Numbered from the stretch's first letter, positions 32,609 through 43,772 are shown. The stretch: DNA of 64,000 nt from Symbiodinium sp. CCMP2592 (GCA_905221615.1 CAJNDT010000331.1:176878-240877); one strand, 5' to 3'. A program made the numbers and translations. The notes: generated by a model not told the origin, from the sequence alone.

Positions 32609-32701
32609 GCGACCCCAAAATGGGGGCCGCCACGTGGCCCCAATTTTGGGTCCTCTATAGTTCCCAGTCAAATATATTAGAGGAGCCATTTTTGGGGTCG
32701 C
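32609..32701. repeat. Short hairpin, 15/16-base arms
   Basis: GCGACCCCAAAATGG (32,609-32,623) pairs with CCATTTTTGGGGTCGC (32,686-32,701), with one extra T. A smaller GGCCCC/CCAATTTTGGG motif lies within. It may be a miniature element or a regulatory hairpin. Confidence 0.65.
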
Positions 32702-33119
32702 AAGTTTGATCCCTGCACCCACAGCGGCTTGAATCTCGTCGGCTGCGCATGTCATGAGGTAAGTTTGGGGAACGTCTGGTGGAGGACTGTTTGGAAGGTC
32801 GGGGCTTGTCCAAAAGCAGCTGTGTGCTTGCCCTTGTTGCTGCTGCTGCTGCTGCAGCCAGCGGAATGCAACTGTGGAGGGCCGACCTGGCGAAGCCAGA
32901 ATTGCTTGTGTTTTGCGGGCCTGGAAATGGGGTCGCGACAGCCCCATAACGTGGGCTTCGTCCTGGCAGTGCAGCGGGCTCGCCAGTTGACCCGCGCGGA
33001 TTTTTGGTGTTCTTTCTGTGGATGGGAGTCGTAGTTCAAGCTCTGGGAAGTTGACCGACGTGGCTTCAACGTTTCCCTTTTGGTTTTTGCAAACTCGTCG
33101 GCCAGACTATGCAGCTTTA

Positions 33120-33284
33120 CTCTGGGGGGTCATACGCCTGTAGCACGAAGCTGGCCTGTCTCAGGCCCCCCTCAAGTGGTCCCCAGTCCTGTGGTGGAGG
33201 GTTAGCTGGAGCCGGAGCCGGAGCAGCTGGAGCTGGAGCTGGAGCGGCGCCCTCGTTGCTTGCCTCGTCACCATGGCTCGCCAT
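33120..33284 (-). pseudogene. Truncated first exon of pogo-type transposase gene
   Basis: Begins at the same ATG as the complete copies (peptide MASHG...) with the Ala/Pro-rich N-terminus (APAPAPAAPAPAPAN), and reads on to QAYDPPE. The unit boundary at 33,120 then removes the rest of the gene. It shows which way the array is oriented and that its left edge cuts a gene. Not functional as it stands. Confidence 0.7.
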
Positions 33285-33922
33285 GGTCTCAGGTCGGTCT
33301 CGCGCCCTCCTTACTCGTTCACAGTGCACCAAAACGGCTGCGGGTGCAAACATTCGCTCAACAAAGACCACATGCTGCACTTGCACTGAGAGCACAGCCC
33401 TTGCCTCGAGATTGCATGGGTGCTACGGTACCTGGCTGGAGGCCTACCTACACCCCAAGCCGACCCACGCAGGACAAGTGAGCTAACCGAGAAAGAATCT
33501 GTTTCCTCAGCCCTAAACGCTCTGGAGGCGCCGCACATTGTGTGGAGAGGGCGCCGTAGGCACCCACGGAAAAAGCAGGCCCCCGCACCTTGCCGGACGA
33601 ACCGAACAGGCAGAAAGGTGGGTCTTACGCACCTGTCGCAATGCAACCTGGCGTTCTTAGGGCTTTCGGGGCAGAAAAAGCTTCTACACGCTTCCAAGCG
33701 GGATTAGGGGTTTAGAGGCCCACCTACACTCCTGTTCGGGCCAGGCAGAGAGGCTCTACAGCACAACGCTCGCTGTTCTGACCCCTGCAGGCTTTTGCCT
33801 TTGGCCAGATGCGGCGAGCAATTGAGCAAACTTCAAAAACCAAGACGAACTCTGATTACCAATTACTTTAGATTAGCACCAGAAGTTTGCTCACTTGCTC
33901 TCGTCCGTTTTCGCAATGGCTT

Positions 33923-34185
33923 CCCTAAACCCACCCCTGCAGACCCCTCCTTCAACCCTGTTCCCCTGCAGATCCTCCCCTAAACCCTCTTGTAGATCCT
34001 TCCCTAAACCCACCTTGCAATTTCTTCGCAGACCCCCTTGCAGATCCTGCCCTGAACCCTCCCTTGCAGACCTCTCCCTCAACTCCCTCGCTGCAGATGC
34101 TACCCTAAACCCTCCCTCGCAGATCCCTCCCTCAACTTCCTCGCTGCAGATCGTCCCCTAAACCCTCCCTTGCAAATCCTCCTAA
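33923..34185 (+). repeat. CCCTAAAC-rich subtelomere-like repeat in unit 1
   Basis: CCCTAAACCC and CCTCAACTCC alternate with GCAGATCC every 15-35 bases. Copies in the other units begin at 40,365 and 46,811. It resembles a decayed telomere tract amplified with PstI-like CTGCAG spacers. Confidence 0.75.
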
Positions 34186-34621
34186 ACCCCGTCCCGGCGG
34201 AAAGCAAGCATCTAGTGCCAGCTACAACAAGCAAATTTTTCTGACAGCGCAGCCTCGCAGACCTAGACCCACGCTTAACAATCTCAAAACCGGAAACCCT
34301 GAGACCCTGCAGAATAAAGCTCTGAGGCAGCCCGCATTTCGCGCTCCGCATGGGGCATGTCATCCACAACCTCACAGGCGCAACACTTGCAACTTGCTAA
34401 GACTTGCAAGTACTGCGCACTTCCCGCACTGACAGAAGCACCAACTGCCAATACCGTTCTTCTTCTCCAAATCGGTTCAACTAGTGGAAAAGGTATGGAA
34501 AACAGTATAATATTTCCGAAAACTGCTATTCTAACCAATAATGCCCGAATGACAAGTCCGACTGCGTCCACTCTCACGAGCTTCGCAGCCAATGGCCAGT
34601 GAAAAACCTACAAACCTACTA

Positions 34622-34795
34622 CAGTCTCCAAGCTGCCAGAGGCCCATGGCAGACTGTGGTCACCACCAGCTGCCAGCAAGGCCCAGGTGCATGACCTTTC
34701 AGCTCACACCTACTTCAAGTCTCCAAGCTGCCAAAGGCCCATGGCAGACTGCGGACTCCACCAGCTGTCCCCAGGACCCAGGTGCAAGACCGTGG
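34622..34795 (+). repeat. ~96-base direct duplication in unit 1
   Basis: AGTCTCCAAGCTGCCAGAGG and CCCATGGCAGACTG recur about 96 bases apart, with the CAGCTG...CCCAGGTGCA block following both. The same pair is present in units 2 and 3. Confidence 0.75.
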
Positions 34796-35002
34796 TGCTA
34801 CACCCTAAAGCCTAGTGGTGCAGTCTGCTCCAAACGATCCACAGGAGGAACCACCCTCCCCCTCACCCCCTCAAACAATGATGCCGAAACAAAGCTTAAG
34901 AGCAACAGAGGCAAGGTCTGAATCTTTGATACTTGCGAATTGCGGAAGCACGCCCGCGAAGTACATCTTTGTTGCGGTGGGGCAAGGGGAGGGTACTACA
35001 AT

Positions 35003-35980
35003 TGATGGACAAAATCCTGCATGACCCTAAGGACCCTAAACTATGGGAATTATATGGTATATTCCTTATAATGGATAATGCAGGATTTTGTCCATCAGCC
35101 GTACGAACAGCGTCTGTCCCTGAATCTTGAACCCTGCACTAGCCCACGTTGTAATCGCTCAAGCATGCTTCGCAGTGGGGCCCCAGCCTGCTTTACACTG
35201 TGGCTGGTATCAGCACGACAGACCTTGGGAAGAGCCGATTTCGTGCAGGTTTGTTGAGCCCTACTTTAAGGTTTTGAAGGTTTAGGGTTTGATACTTTAG
35301 GTCTGACAAGCCGACAGGCTTTGAGGCTTTGCGATTTGCACTGGAAAACGCTACCCAAATCAACCAAGCCCGCAAAACAGCGCCAAATAGATAGAACACG
35401 TGATAACCTATTTTTTTTTACGAGCGCACTGCCGCTGGTACTACTGTTGATGGACAAAATCCTGCATGACCCTAAGGACCCTAAACTATGGGAATTATAT
35501 GGTAGATTCCTTATACTGGATAATGCAGGATTTTGTCCATCAACCGTAGGAACAGCGTCTGTCCCTGAATCTTGAACCCTGCACTTTAACCCACGTCGTA
35601 ATCGCTCAAGCATGCTTCGCAGTGGGGCCCCAGCCTGCTTTACACCGTGAGCACGACAGACCTTGGGAAGGGCCGATTTCGTGCAGGTTTGTTGAGCCCT
35701 ACTTTAAGGTTTTGAAGGTTTAGGGTTTGATACTTTAGGTCTGACAAGCCGACAGGCTTTGAGGCTTTGCGATTTGCACTGGAAAACGCTACCCAAATCA
35801 ACCAAGCCCGCAAAACAGCGCCAAATAGATAGAACACGTGATAACCTATTTTTTTTTACGAGCGCACTGCCGCTGGTACTACTGTTGATGGACAAAATCC
35901 TGCATGACCCTAAGGACCCTAAACTATGGGAATTATATGGTATATTCCTTATACTGGATAATGCAGGATTTTGTCCATCA
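35003..35980. repeat. Three 95-bp perfect-stem hairpins in ~440-base subrepeats, unit 1
   Basis: Hairpins at 35,003-35,097, 35,448-35,542 and 35,886-35,980. Each starts TGATGGACAAAATCCTGCAT and ends with its exact reverse complement, with a 55-base centre containing CCCTAAGGACCCTAAAC. The second and third sit in a ~438-base tandem duplication that also carries the GGTTTAGGGTTTGATACTTT block. Compact, non-coding, MITE-like. Confidence 0.9.
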
Positions 35981-36115
35981 ACCGTAGGAACAGCGTCTGT
36001 CCCTGAATCTTGAACCCTGCACTTTAACCCACGTCGTAATCGCTCAAGCATGCTTCGCAGTGAGGCCCCAGCCTGCTTTACACCGTGAGCACGACAGACC
36101 TTGGGAAGGGCCGAT

Positions 36116-36431
36116 GCACTCTCAACGCTCACAGTTGGGCACGAAGTACCGCCGTCTCCAAGCTTAACTCTGAGCTGGCGCGCCTTTCGAAGGGCAACCA
36201 GAATGCCCACTTCCATCTTCCATACCGGTCCATACCTGGTGTAGAAGCGAAGTGCAGTCGAATGGCCTGACCTACCTGTGTTCCTCTGCACTCTCAACGC
36301 TCACAGTTGGGCACGAAGTACGGCAGTCTCCAAGCTTAACTCTCAGAGATGGCGCGCCTTTCGAAGGGCATCAAGAATGCCCACTTCCATCTTCCATACC
36401 TGGTGTAGAAGCAAAGTGCAGTCGAATGGGC
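36116..36431 (+). repeat. ~150-base direct duplication in unit 1
   Basis: GCACTCTCAACGCTCACAGT begins both copies (36,116 and 36,288), which run to about 36,266 and 36,431. They differ by small indels. Equivalent pairs occur at 42,560-42,875 and 49,004-49,319. Confidence 0.85.
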
Positions 36432-36669
36432 AAGTGGAGCGTTCGTTCTCTGAGTCCTTGGCAGGCTGGCGGCCTGCGGCCGAAAACTGCAGCACCCAAA
36501 ATTGTTTCGGGATCTGTAAATGCACTCCTAGCAGCACCTCACAGGGATTCGGTATTGGACGCTTGCAAAACTGCATGCCGGCCAATTTTGCTGCTTGCAG
36601 AAACAATTTGGTCATGAAGACCCACAACCTCACCTTTACATCTGCTTTAGCTGCACTTTTTAACTCGCA

Positions 36670-36985
36670 GTGTAGAAGATCGCAGGCGAAAGCCGCAGCA
36701 CCTCTACATCTGCCTTGGCCGTTGCACAGTGTAGAGGATCGCAGGCAAAAGCCGCAGCACCTCTACATCTGCCTTGGCCTTGGCCGTTGCACAGTGTAGA
36801 GGATCGCAGGCAAAGGCCGCAGCACCTCTACATCTGCCTTGGCCCTTGCACTTTTTTAACTGGCAGTGTAGAGGATCGCAGGCGAAAGCCGCAGCACCTC
36901 TACATCTGCCTTGGTCCTGGCACTTTCTAACTGGCAGTAAAAGGCTCGCAGGCAAACGCCGCAGCACCTCTACACTTGCCTTTTT
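36670..36985 (+). repeat. Five 59-72 base hairpin repeats in unit 1
   Basis: Repeats start at 36,670, 36,729, 36,794, 36,866 and 36,936. Within most copies TGTAGAGG is followed about 22 bases later by CCTCTACA, so each repeat is itself a stem-loop with a GC-rich loop (ATCGCAGGC...GCCGCAGCA). Confidence 0.88.
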
Positions 36986-37145
36986 CTTATCTGAATGCAC
37001 ACATCTGGAGCATGGATCGGACTTTTTCTGTCACTTCGAGAGTACTTCGAGCTTGGAGAACTTCAGACCACACGCAGGGATATGTTTCCCCTGCAAATGA
37101 TCTTACGGGGCCGCTAGACGGGCCGCTGCAGATCTGCAAACGATC

Positions 37146-37328
37146 TTAGGGGGCCGCTTGGCGGGCCGCTAGGATGATTTCCAAGTCTCTCACTGAGAGA
37201 GCCTTCGTCTTCTTTACAAGTTTCGCCTTGCGCTTCTGCACAGCGCGCAAAGCCTTCTGGTGCTCTCTGCAGGCCTTTTTGGCGTCCAGCTTCCTTGCCT
37301 TGAGCATGCGAATCTGGGCGTCGAGGTC
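37146..37328 (-). CDS. Coiled-coil, Lys/Arg-rich terminal exon (unit 1)
   Basis: Reads DLDAQIRMLKARKLDAKKA... to ...SVRDLEIILAARQAAP and stops at 37,146-37,148. About 60 residues, highly charged, with heptad-like spacing. It is preceded on the minus strand by a pyrimidine-rich acceptor (CCTTCTCCTTGTAG) directly before the first codon, as expected for a last exon. It resembles in style the LKQLKRELKAANMAKYR segment of the neighbouring transposase, so it may be a remnant of a related element. Upstream exons were not found. Identical exons occur in the other two units. Confidence 0.55.
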   Translation of the reverse strand, partial: DLDAQIRMLKARKLDAKKACREHQKALRAVQKRKAKLVKKTKALSVRDLEIILAARQAAP

Positions 37329-37609
37329 CTACAAGGAGAAGGATGCTAATTGAGGGCGTCGAGGTCCTATTAAGAGTTCCCAGATTCAGGGGTTTTTTCA
37401 CTACCAAAACAGACGAATCTGGGCGTCGAGGTTCAGGGGGTCTACTTAGCAGCAAAACGTAACCACAACCCTCCAGCCCCCTACAGTAGAGCCTGGCACT
37501 GACGATTAAGCCGACTGACGTATGTCAGAGGGAGAGTCTGTGGCAACACCAGTAGGAACAGAAAGCGCTACTCAAGACAGCACAAACTTGGGAGCTAGTG
37601 AGGCTACGA

Positions 37610-39726
37610 CTACGAAATCCGCAGCGGCTTGCCCTGCAGCGGCTTACACAGCCAATCCATGCGATTAATCTTGCGCTTGCGAGGCAACAAGAGTTGAAAG
37701 TCTGCTTCGTTCAGGCAGCCGTCGCTTGGTCTGTACAAACCAATTCGATCAAACACTGGTTTCCAAGCATACTGCCGTAAAAAACTTGGACCTGCCTTGC
37801 TTAGGATTTCCAACCAAGCAAAACGTGACAAACCTTCACCATCCTTCGTCATGCACGTCTGACACAAATCCAGCACATGACGCTTGTACCGTCCCAAAAT
37901 GCCAACGTCCAAGGGTTGACAAGTACCAGTGGTGCCTGGAGGAACAGGGCACACCCAAATGTCCGCGCTGGCAGCTGTTCTCAGAACTTCACGTGCCAAA
38001 TGTGGACTTGCCGTGTCCATCAAAACAATGACTTGGTAGGATTTGAATGCCACAGTTGCAGCTCTCAAACGCTTCAGGAAAAGACACGTCAAACGACTGT
38101 TGGTCCATGCTGATTTCTCACGGAACAAGCTGGACCCGCGGGGCTTTTTGGCACGAACTGCTTTGAACTGTTTTGCCGTCACAGTACGACAGTTGGTTAT
38201 GGTGAACTGCGGTAAATGCGGCTGCACTTCCGTTTGGTCACAAGCAGCAAGCACTTGTGTGACACACAACCTCTTATCCTGCTTGGTGCAAGGGCCATGA
38301 CAGCTTGAACTTTGCACGACGTTGCCATGAGCTTCAAACCCGTATTTCATCGACGTCTCGTCAAAGTTAACCAGTAAGGGCTTCTTGTGAGCGGGCACTT
38401 GAGCACGAAGCCATGCCACATGGCGACGAAATGCTGTGGCCTAGTGGATGGAGAACTCTCCGAAAAGGGCGTTTTTTTTGGCTCGAAAAGCGGGACCCAT
38501 TTGGGACTCCAATAAGGACCCCCGAAAAAGACCCACCCGATCTGCCGGCCTTTTCCAGCCCCGAAACTGGACCCCCAAACTGGTACCCCAAACAGGAACC
38601 CAACAATGGAGCCCCAAGTCCTCCCCATTGGCTCCCCCAAGACTTGACCCCAAGCCCAAGTCGACATATTCTCTTCTTCAAGTTTTGACACCCTAAAGAG
38701 TTCAGGGGCTGTACATCACAGCAGGACGCCAACATAGAAACGAAATGTTTGCTCAATCAAAACAAGGTTCTTTTGCAGCCTCCTCTTCCACGCTCAGTTT
38801 AGGCTTAGCGCGAAGGAACCCGATTTTTATGCCCCAGCGTCTTCGAAAACCAGCACACCATCGCCGAAACCAGCGCCCATGCTGTTTCTGAATCACGCTG
38901 TTGTACGCAGATCGCCTCAAGCCAGATAGCAGATCACTGCCGCCTACTTCATCCAAGCCAGCACAGAAACCAGCACATACCTGTCGGGAGCTGGGTGCCG
39001 CCCCTTTCAAATTTGATCTGGCCACAAAAGCAGCAGCCTGATGCTCACTTACAAATTTCTGCGCCACACTACGAATCCGCTGGATCTTGGGACATGCTTC
39101 ATCGGACGGGCTTTCTAACGCCACCAACCAGTCAATCTTGGCTTCCAAATACCGCTCCTCGACAAATAGCCTTGGGTCCAGAACTTCTGTTTGTTGGCGG
39201 CGCCGCTGTGCATGCGCTGCGCTTAGGTATGCCACAGCAACATCTGTCACATGCCCCGACAAAACAAAGACACAGAGCAGAACGTTCAACTGGAACTGTG
39301 TCAGTCCACCGCGTTCACCATCACAGCGTGCTCTGTACTTTGCCATGTTTGCAGCTTTGAGCTCACGCTTCAGTTGTTTCAACTGCTCCTAGACGCGAGC
39401 AAACCAAAAACAGAAGTGCCTAACACAACAGCAAAAATAGCAACAGCGCTCTGTCTGCATAAATTGACCCACCAGATACCCCTTACAAAACTGAACACAG
39501 ATTGATTGCTTCGGGTTTGCGAAGTACCACTAGGACTTGACTTGGAGCGCGCAAGGTGGAACTCTGGGGGGTCATACGCCTGTAGCACGAAGCTGGCCTG
39601 TCTCAGGCCCCCCTCAAGTGGTCCCCAGTCCTGTGGTGGAGGGTTAGCTGGAGCCGGAGCCGGAGCAGCTGGAGCTGGAGCTGGAGCGGCGCCCTCGTTG
39701 CTTGCCTCGGCACCATGGCTCGCCAT
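37610..39726 (-). CDS. Pogo/DDE_1-type transposase gene, copy 1 (split by introns)
   Basis: A DNA transposase of the pogo/Tigger-like DDE_1 class, cutting and joining its own element ends. Exon 1 starts at 39,726 (MASHG, Ala/Pro-rich). The middle exon, from about 39,388, holds a coiled-coil start (EQLKQLKREL), then a helical region ending in a CENP-B/HTH-like WFRRWCAGFRRRWGIKIG. The last exon (38,440-37,610) carries the catalytic core: Asp in VNFDETS, Asp in VLMDTASPHL, and Asp in TCQPLDVGIL 36 residues later. This is a DD35D arrangement, with the NFDET and QPLDVG signatures of the family. Introns end in AG (GTCTAG|GAG and CCACTAG|GCC). The donor of the second seems non-GT (GC or GA), known in dinoflagellates. 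Exon edges are inferred. Terminal inverted repeats were not identified. Confidence 0.78.
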
Positions 39727-40364
39727 GGTCTCAGGTCGGTCTCGCGCCCTCCTTACTCGTTCACAGTGCACCAAAACGGCTGCGGGTACAAACATTCGCT
39801 CAACAAAGACCACATGCTGCAATTGCACTGAGAGCACAGCCCTTGCCTCGAGATTGCATGGGTGCTACGGTACCTGGCTGGAGGCCTACCTACACCCCAA
39901 GCCGACCCACGCAGGACAAGTGAGCTAACCGAGAAAGAATCTGTTTCCTCAGCCCTAAACGCTCTGGAGGCGCCGCACATTGTGTGGAGAGGGCGCCGTA
40001 GGCACCCACGTAAAAAGGCAGGCCCCCGCACCTTGCCGGACGAACCGAACAGGAGAAAGGTGGGTCTTACGCACCTGTCGCAATGCAACCTGGCGTTCTT
40101 AGGGCTTTCGGGGCAGAAAAAGCTTCTACACGCTTCCAAGCGGGATTAGGGGTTTAGAGGCCCACCTACACTCCTGTTCGGGCCAGGCAGAGAGGCTCTA
40201 CAGCACAACGCTCGCTGTTCTGACCCCTGCAGGCTTTTGCCTTTGGCCAGATGCGGCGAGCAATTGAGCAAACTTCAAAAACCAAGACGAACTCTGATTA
40301 CCAATTACTTTAGATTAGCACCAGAAGTTTGCTCGCTTGCTCTCGTCCGTTTTCGCAATGGCTT

Positions 40365-40628
40365 CCCTAAACCCACCCCTGCAGACCCCTCCTTCAACCC
40401 TGTTCCCCTGCAGATCCTCCCCTAAACCCTCTTGTAGATCCTTCCCTAAACCCACCTTGCAATTTCTTCGCAGACCCCCTTGCAGATCCTGCCCTGAAAC
40501 CCTCCCTTGCAGACCTCTCCCTCAACTCCCTCGCTGCAGATGCTACCCTAAACCCTCCCTCGCAGATCCCTCCCTCAACTTCCTCGCTGCAGATCGTCCC
40601 CTAAACCCTCCCTTGCAAATCCTCCTAA
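40365..40628 (+). repeat. CCCTAAAC-rich repeat in unit 2
   Basis: Equivalent of the tract at 33,923 in unit 1, with one extra base (CCCTGAAACCC near 40,493). Confidence 0.75.
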
Positions 40629-41445
40629 ACCCCGTCCCGGCGGAAAGCAAGCATCTAGTGCCAGCTACAACAAGCAAATTTTTCTGACAGCGCAGCCTCG
40701 CAGACCTAGACCCACGCTTAACAATCTCAAAACCGGAAACCCTGAGACCCTGCAGAATAAAGCTCTGAGGCAGCCCGCATTTCGCGCTCCGCATGGGGCA
40801 TGTCATCCACAACCTCACAGGCGCAACACTTGCAACTTGCTAAGACTTGCAAGTACTGCGCACTTCCCGCACTGACAGAAGCACCAACTGCCAATACCGT
40901 TCTTCTTCTCCAAATCGGTTCAACTAGTGGAAAAGGTATGGAAAACAGTATAATATTTCCGAAAACTGCTATTCTAACCAATAATGCCCGAATGACAAGT
41001 CCGACTGCGTCCACTCTCACGAGCTTCGCAGCCAATGGCCAGTGAAAAACCTACAAACCTACTACAGTCTCCAAGCTGCCAGAGGCCCATGGCAGACTGT
41101 GGTCACCACCAGCTGCCAGCAAGGCCCAGGTGCATGACCTTTCAGCTCACACCTACTTCAAGTCTCCAAGCTGCCAAAGGCCCATGGCAGACTGCGGACT
41201 CCACCAGCTGTCCCCAGGACCCAGGTGCAAGACCGTGGTGCTACACCCTAAAGCCTAGTGGTGCAGTCTGCTCCAAACGATCCACAGGAGGAACCACCCT
41301 CCCCCTCACCCCCTCAAACAATGATGCCGAAACAAAGCTTAAGAGCAACAGAGGCAAGGTCTGAATCTTTGATACTTGCGAATTGCGGAAGCACGCCCGC
41401 GAAGTACATCTTTGTTGCGGTGGGGCAAGGGGAGGGTACTACAAT

Positions 41446-42424
41446 TGATGGACAAAATCCTGCATGACCCTAAGGACCCTAAACTATGGGAATTATATGG
41501 TATATTCCTTATAATGGATAATGCAGGATTTTGTCCATCAGCCGTACGAACAGCGTCTGTCCCTGAATCTTGAACCCTGCACTAGCCCACGTTGTAATCG
41601 CTCAAGCATGCTTCGCAGTGGGGCCCCAGCCTGCTTTACACTGTGGCTGGTATCAGCACGACAGACCTTGGGAAGAGCCGATTTCGTGCAGGTTTGTTGA
41701 GCCCTACTTTAAGGTTTTGAAGGTTTAGGGTTTGATACTTTAGGTCTGACAAGCCGACAGGCTTTGAAGCTTTGCGATTTGCATTGGAAAACGCTACCCA
41801 AATCAACCAAGCCCGCAAAACAGCGCCAAATAGATAGAACACGTGATAACCTATTTTTTTTTACGAGCGCACTGCCGCTGGTACTACTGTTGATGGACAA
41901 AATCCTGCATGACCCTAAGGACCCTAAACTATGGGAATTATATGGTAGATTCCTTATACTGGATAATGCAGGATTTTGTCCATCAACCGTAGGAACAGCG
42001 TCTGTCCCTGAATCTTGAACCCTGCACTTTAACCCACGTCGTAATCGCTCAAGCATGCTTCGAGCGTGGGGCCCCAGCCTGCTTTACACCGTGAGCACGA
42101 CAGACCTTGGGAAGGGCCGATTTCGTGCAGGTTTGTTGAGCCCTACTTTAAGGTTTTGAAGGTTTAGGGTTTGATACTTTAGGTCTGACAAGCCGACAGG
42201 CTTTGAAGCTTTGCGATTTGCATTGGAAAACGCTACCCAAATCAACCAAGCCCGCAAAACAGCGCCAAATAGATAGAACACGTGATAACCTATTTTTTTT
42301 TACGAGCGCACTGCCGCTGGTACTACTGTTGATGGACAAAATCCTGCATGACCCTAAGGACCCTAAACTATGGGAATTATATGGTATATTCCTTATACTG
42401 GATAATGCAGGATTTTGTCCATCA
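41446..42424. repeat. Three 95-bp hairpins, unit 2
   Basis: Hairpins at 41,446-41,540, 41,891-41,985 and 42,330-42,424, with the same perfect arms as unit 1. The two subrepeats carry shared private substitutions in their intervening DNA. Confidence 0.9.
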
Positions 42425-43113
42425 ACCGTAGGAACAGCGTCTGTCCCTGAATCTTGAACCCTGCACTTTAACCCACGTCGTAATCGCTCAAGCATGCTTC
42501 GCAGTGAGGCCCCAGCCTGCTTTACACCGTGAGCACGACAGACCTTGGGAAGGGCCGATGCACTCTCAACGCTCACAGTTGGGCACGAAGTACCGCCGTC
42601 TCCAAGCTTAACTCTGAGCTGGCGCGCCTTTCGAAGGGCAACCAGAATGCCCACTTCCATCTTCCATACCGGTCCATACCTGGTGTAGAAGCGAAGTGCA
42701 GTCGAATGGCCTGACCTACCTGTGTTCCTCTGCACTCTCAACGCTCACAGTTGGGCACGAAGTACGGCAGTCTCCAAGCTTAACTCTCAGAGATGGCGCG
42801 CCTTTCGAAGGGCATCAAGAATGCCCACTTCCATCTTCCATACCTGGTGTAGAAGCAAAGTGCAGTCGAATGGGCAAGTGGAGCGTTCGTTCTCTGAGTC
42901 CTTGGCAGGCTGGCGGCCTGCGGCCGAAAACTGCAGCACCCAAAATTGTTTCGGGATCTGTAAATGCACTCCTAGCAGCACCTCACAGGGATTCGGTATT
43001 GGACGCTTGCAAAACTGCATGCCGGCCAATTTTGCTGCTTGCAGAAACAATTTGGTCATGAAGACCCACAACCTCACCTTTACATCTGCTTTAGCTGCAC
43101 TTTTTAACTCGCA

Positions 43114-43429
43114 GTGTAGAAGATCGCAGGCGAAAGCCGCAGCACCTCTACATCTGCCTTGGCCGTTGCACAGTGTAGAGGATCGCAGGCAAAAGCCGCA
43201 GCACCTCTACATCTGCCTTGGCCTTGGCCGTTGCACAGTGTAGAGGATCGCAGGCAAAGGCCGCAGCACCTCTACATTTGCCTTGGCCCTTGCACTTTTT
43301 TAACTGGCAGTGTAGAGGATCGCAGGCGAAAGCCGCAGCACCTCTACATCTGCCTTGGTCCTGGCACTTTCTAACTGGCAGTAAAAGGCTCGCAGGCAAA
43401 CGCCGCAGCACCTCTACACTTGCCTTTTT
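43114..43429 (+). repeat. Five 59-72 base hairpin repeats, unit 2
   Basis: Same array as at 36,670 in unit 1, differing by a single C-to-T in one CTACATTTGCC. Confidence 0.88.
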
Positions 43430-43589
43430 CTTATCTGAATGCACACATCTGGAGCATGGATCGGACTTTTTCTGTCACTTCGAGAGTACTTCGAGCTTGG
43501 AGAACTTCAGACCACACGCAGGGATATGTTTCCCCTGCAAATGATCTTACGGGGCCGCTAGACGGGCCGCTGCAGATCTGCAAACGATC

Positions 43590-43772
43590 TTAGGGGGCCG
43601 CTTGGCGGGCCGCTAGGATGATTTCCAAGTCTCTCACTGAGAGAGCCTTCGTCTTCTTTACAAGTTTCGCCTTGCGCTTCTGCACAGCGCGCAAAGCCTT
43701 CTGGTGCTCTCTGCAGGCCTTTTTGGCGTCCAGCTTCCTTGCCTTGAGCATGCGAATCTGGGCGTCGAGGTC
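43590..43772 (-). CDS. Coiled-coil terminal exon (unit 2)
   Basis: Same peptide and the same upstream acceptor as the unit 1 exon at 37,146-37,328. Conservation between units is uninformative because the whole unit is almost identical. Confidence 0.55.
   Translation of the reverse strand, partial: DLDAQIRMLKARKLDAKKACREHQKALRAVQKRKAKLVKKTKALSVRDLEIILAARQAAP

Larger units (their letters stand above)
30773..33119. other. Non-coding gap with two foldback repeats
   Basis: No frame with recognisable protein content. It was compared by eye with the region upstream of 20,336 for a matching LTR, and none was found. It contains the inverted repeat at 31,548-31,798, with TATGGCCTAA words inside, and the hairpin at 32,609-32,701. 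A CTG/TGC run lies near 32,835-32,860. Confidence 0.5.
33120..39562. repeat. 6.44-kb tandem unit, copy 1
   Basis: The first unit runs from the start of the shared CTCTGGGGGGTCATACG block to just before its next occurrence. It comprises a 4.37-kb part (33,120-37,485) shared by all three copies and a 2.08-kb part (37,486-39,562) shared by copies 1 and 2 only. Sequence 5' of 33,120 is unrelated to that before copies 2 and 3, so the array is cut on the left inside the first exon of the transposase gene. Confidence 0.93.

Noticed and set aside
33300..37460. Numerous 60-197 codon frames repeated in each 6.44-kb unit
   Set aside because: Most run through CCCTAAAC repeats, hairpins or stem-loop repeats. 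Their repetition reflects the tandem unit, not selection. Only the transposase exons and the coiled-coil exon look coding.
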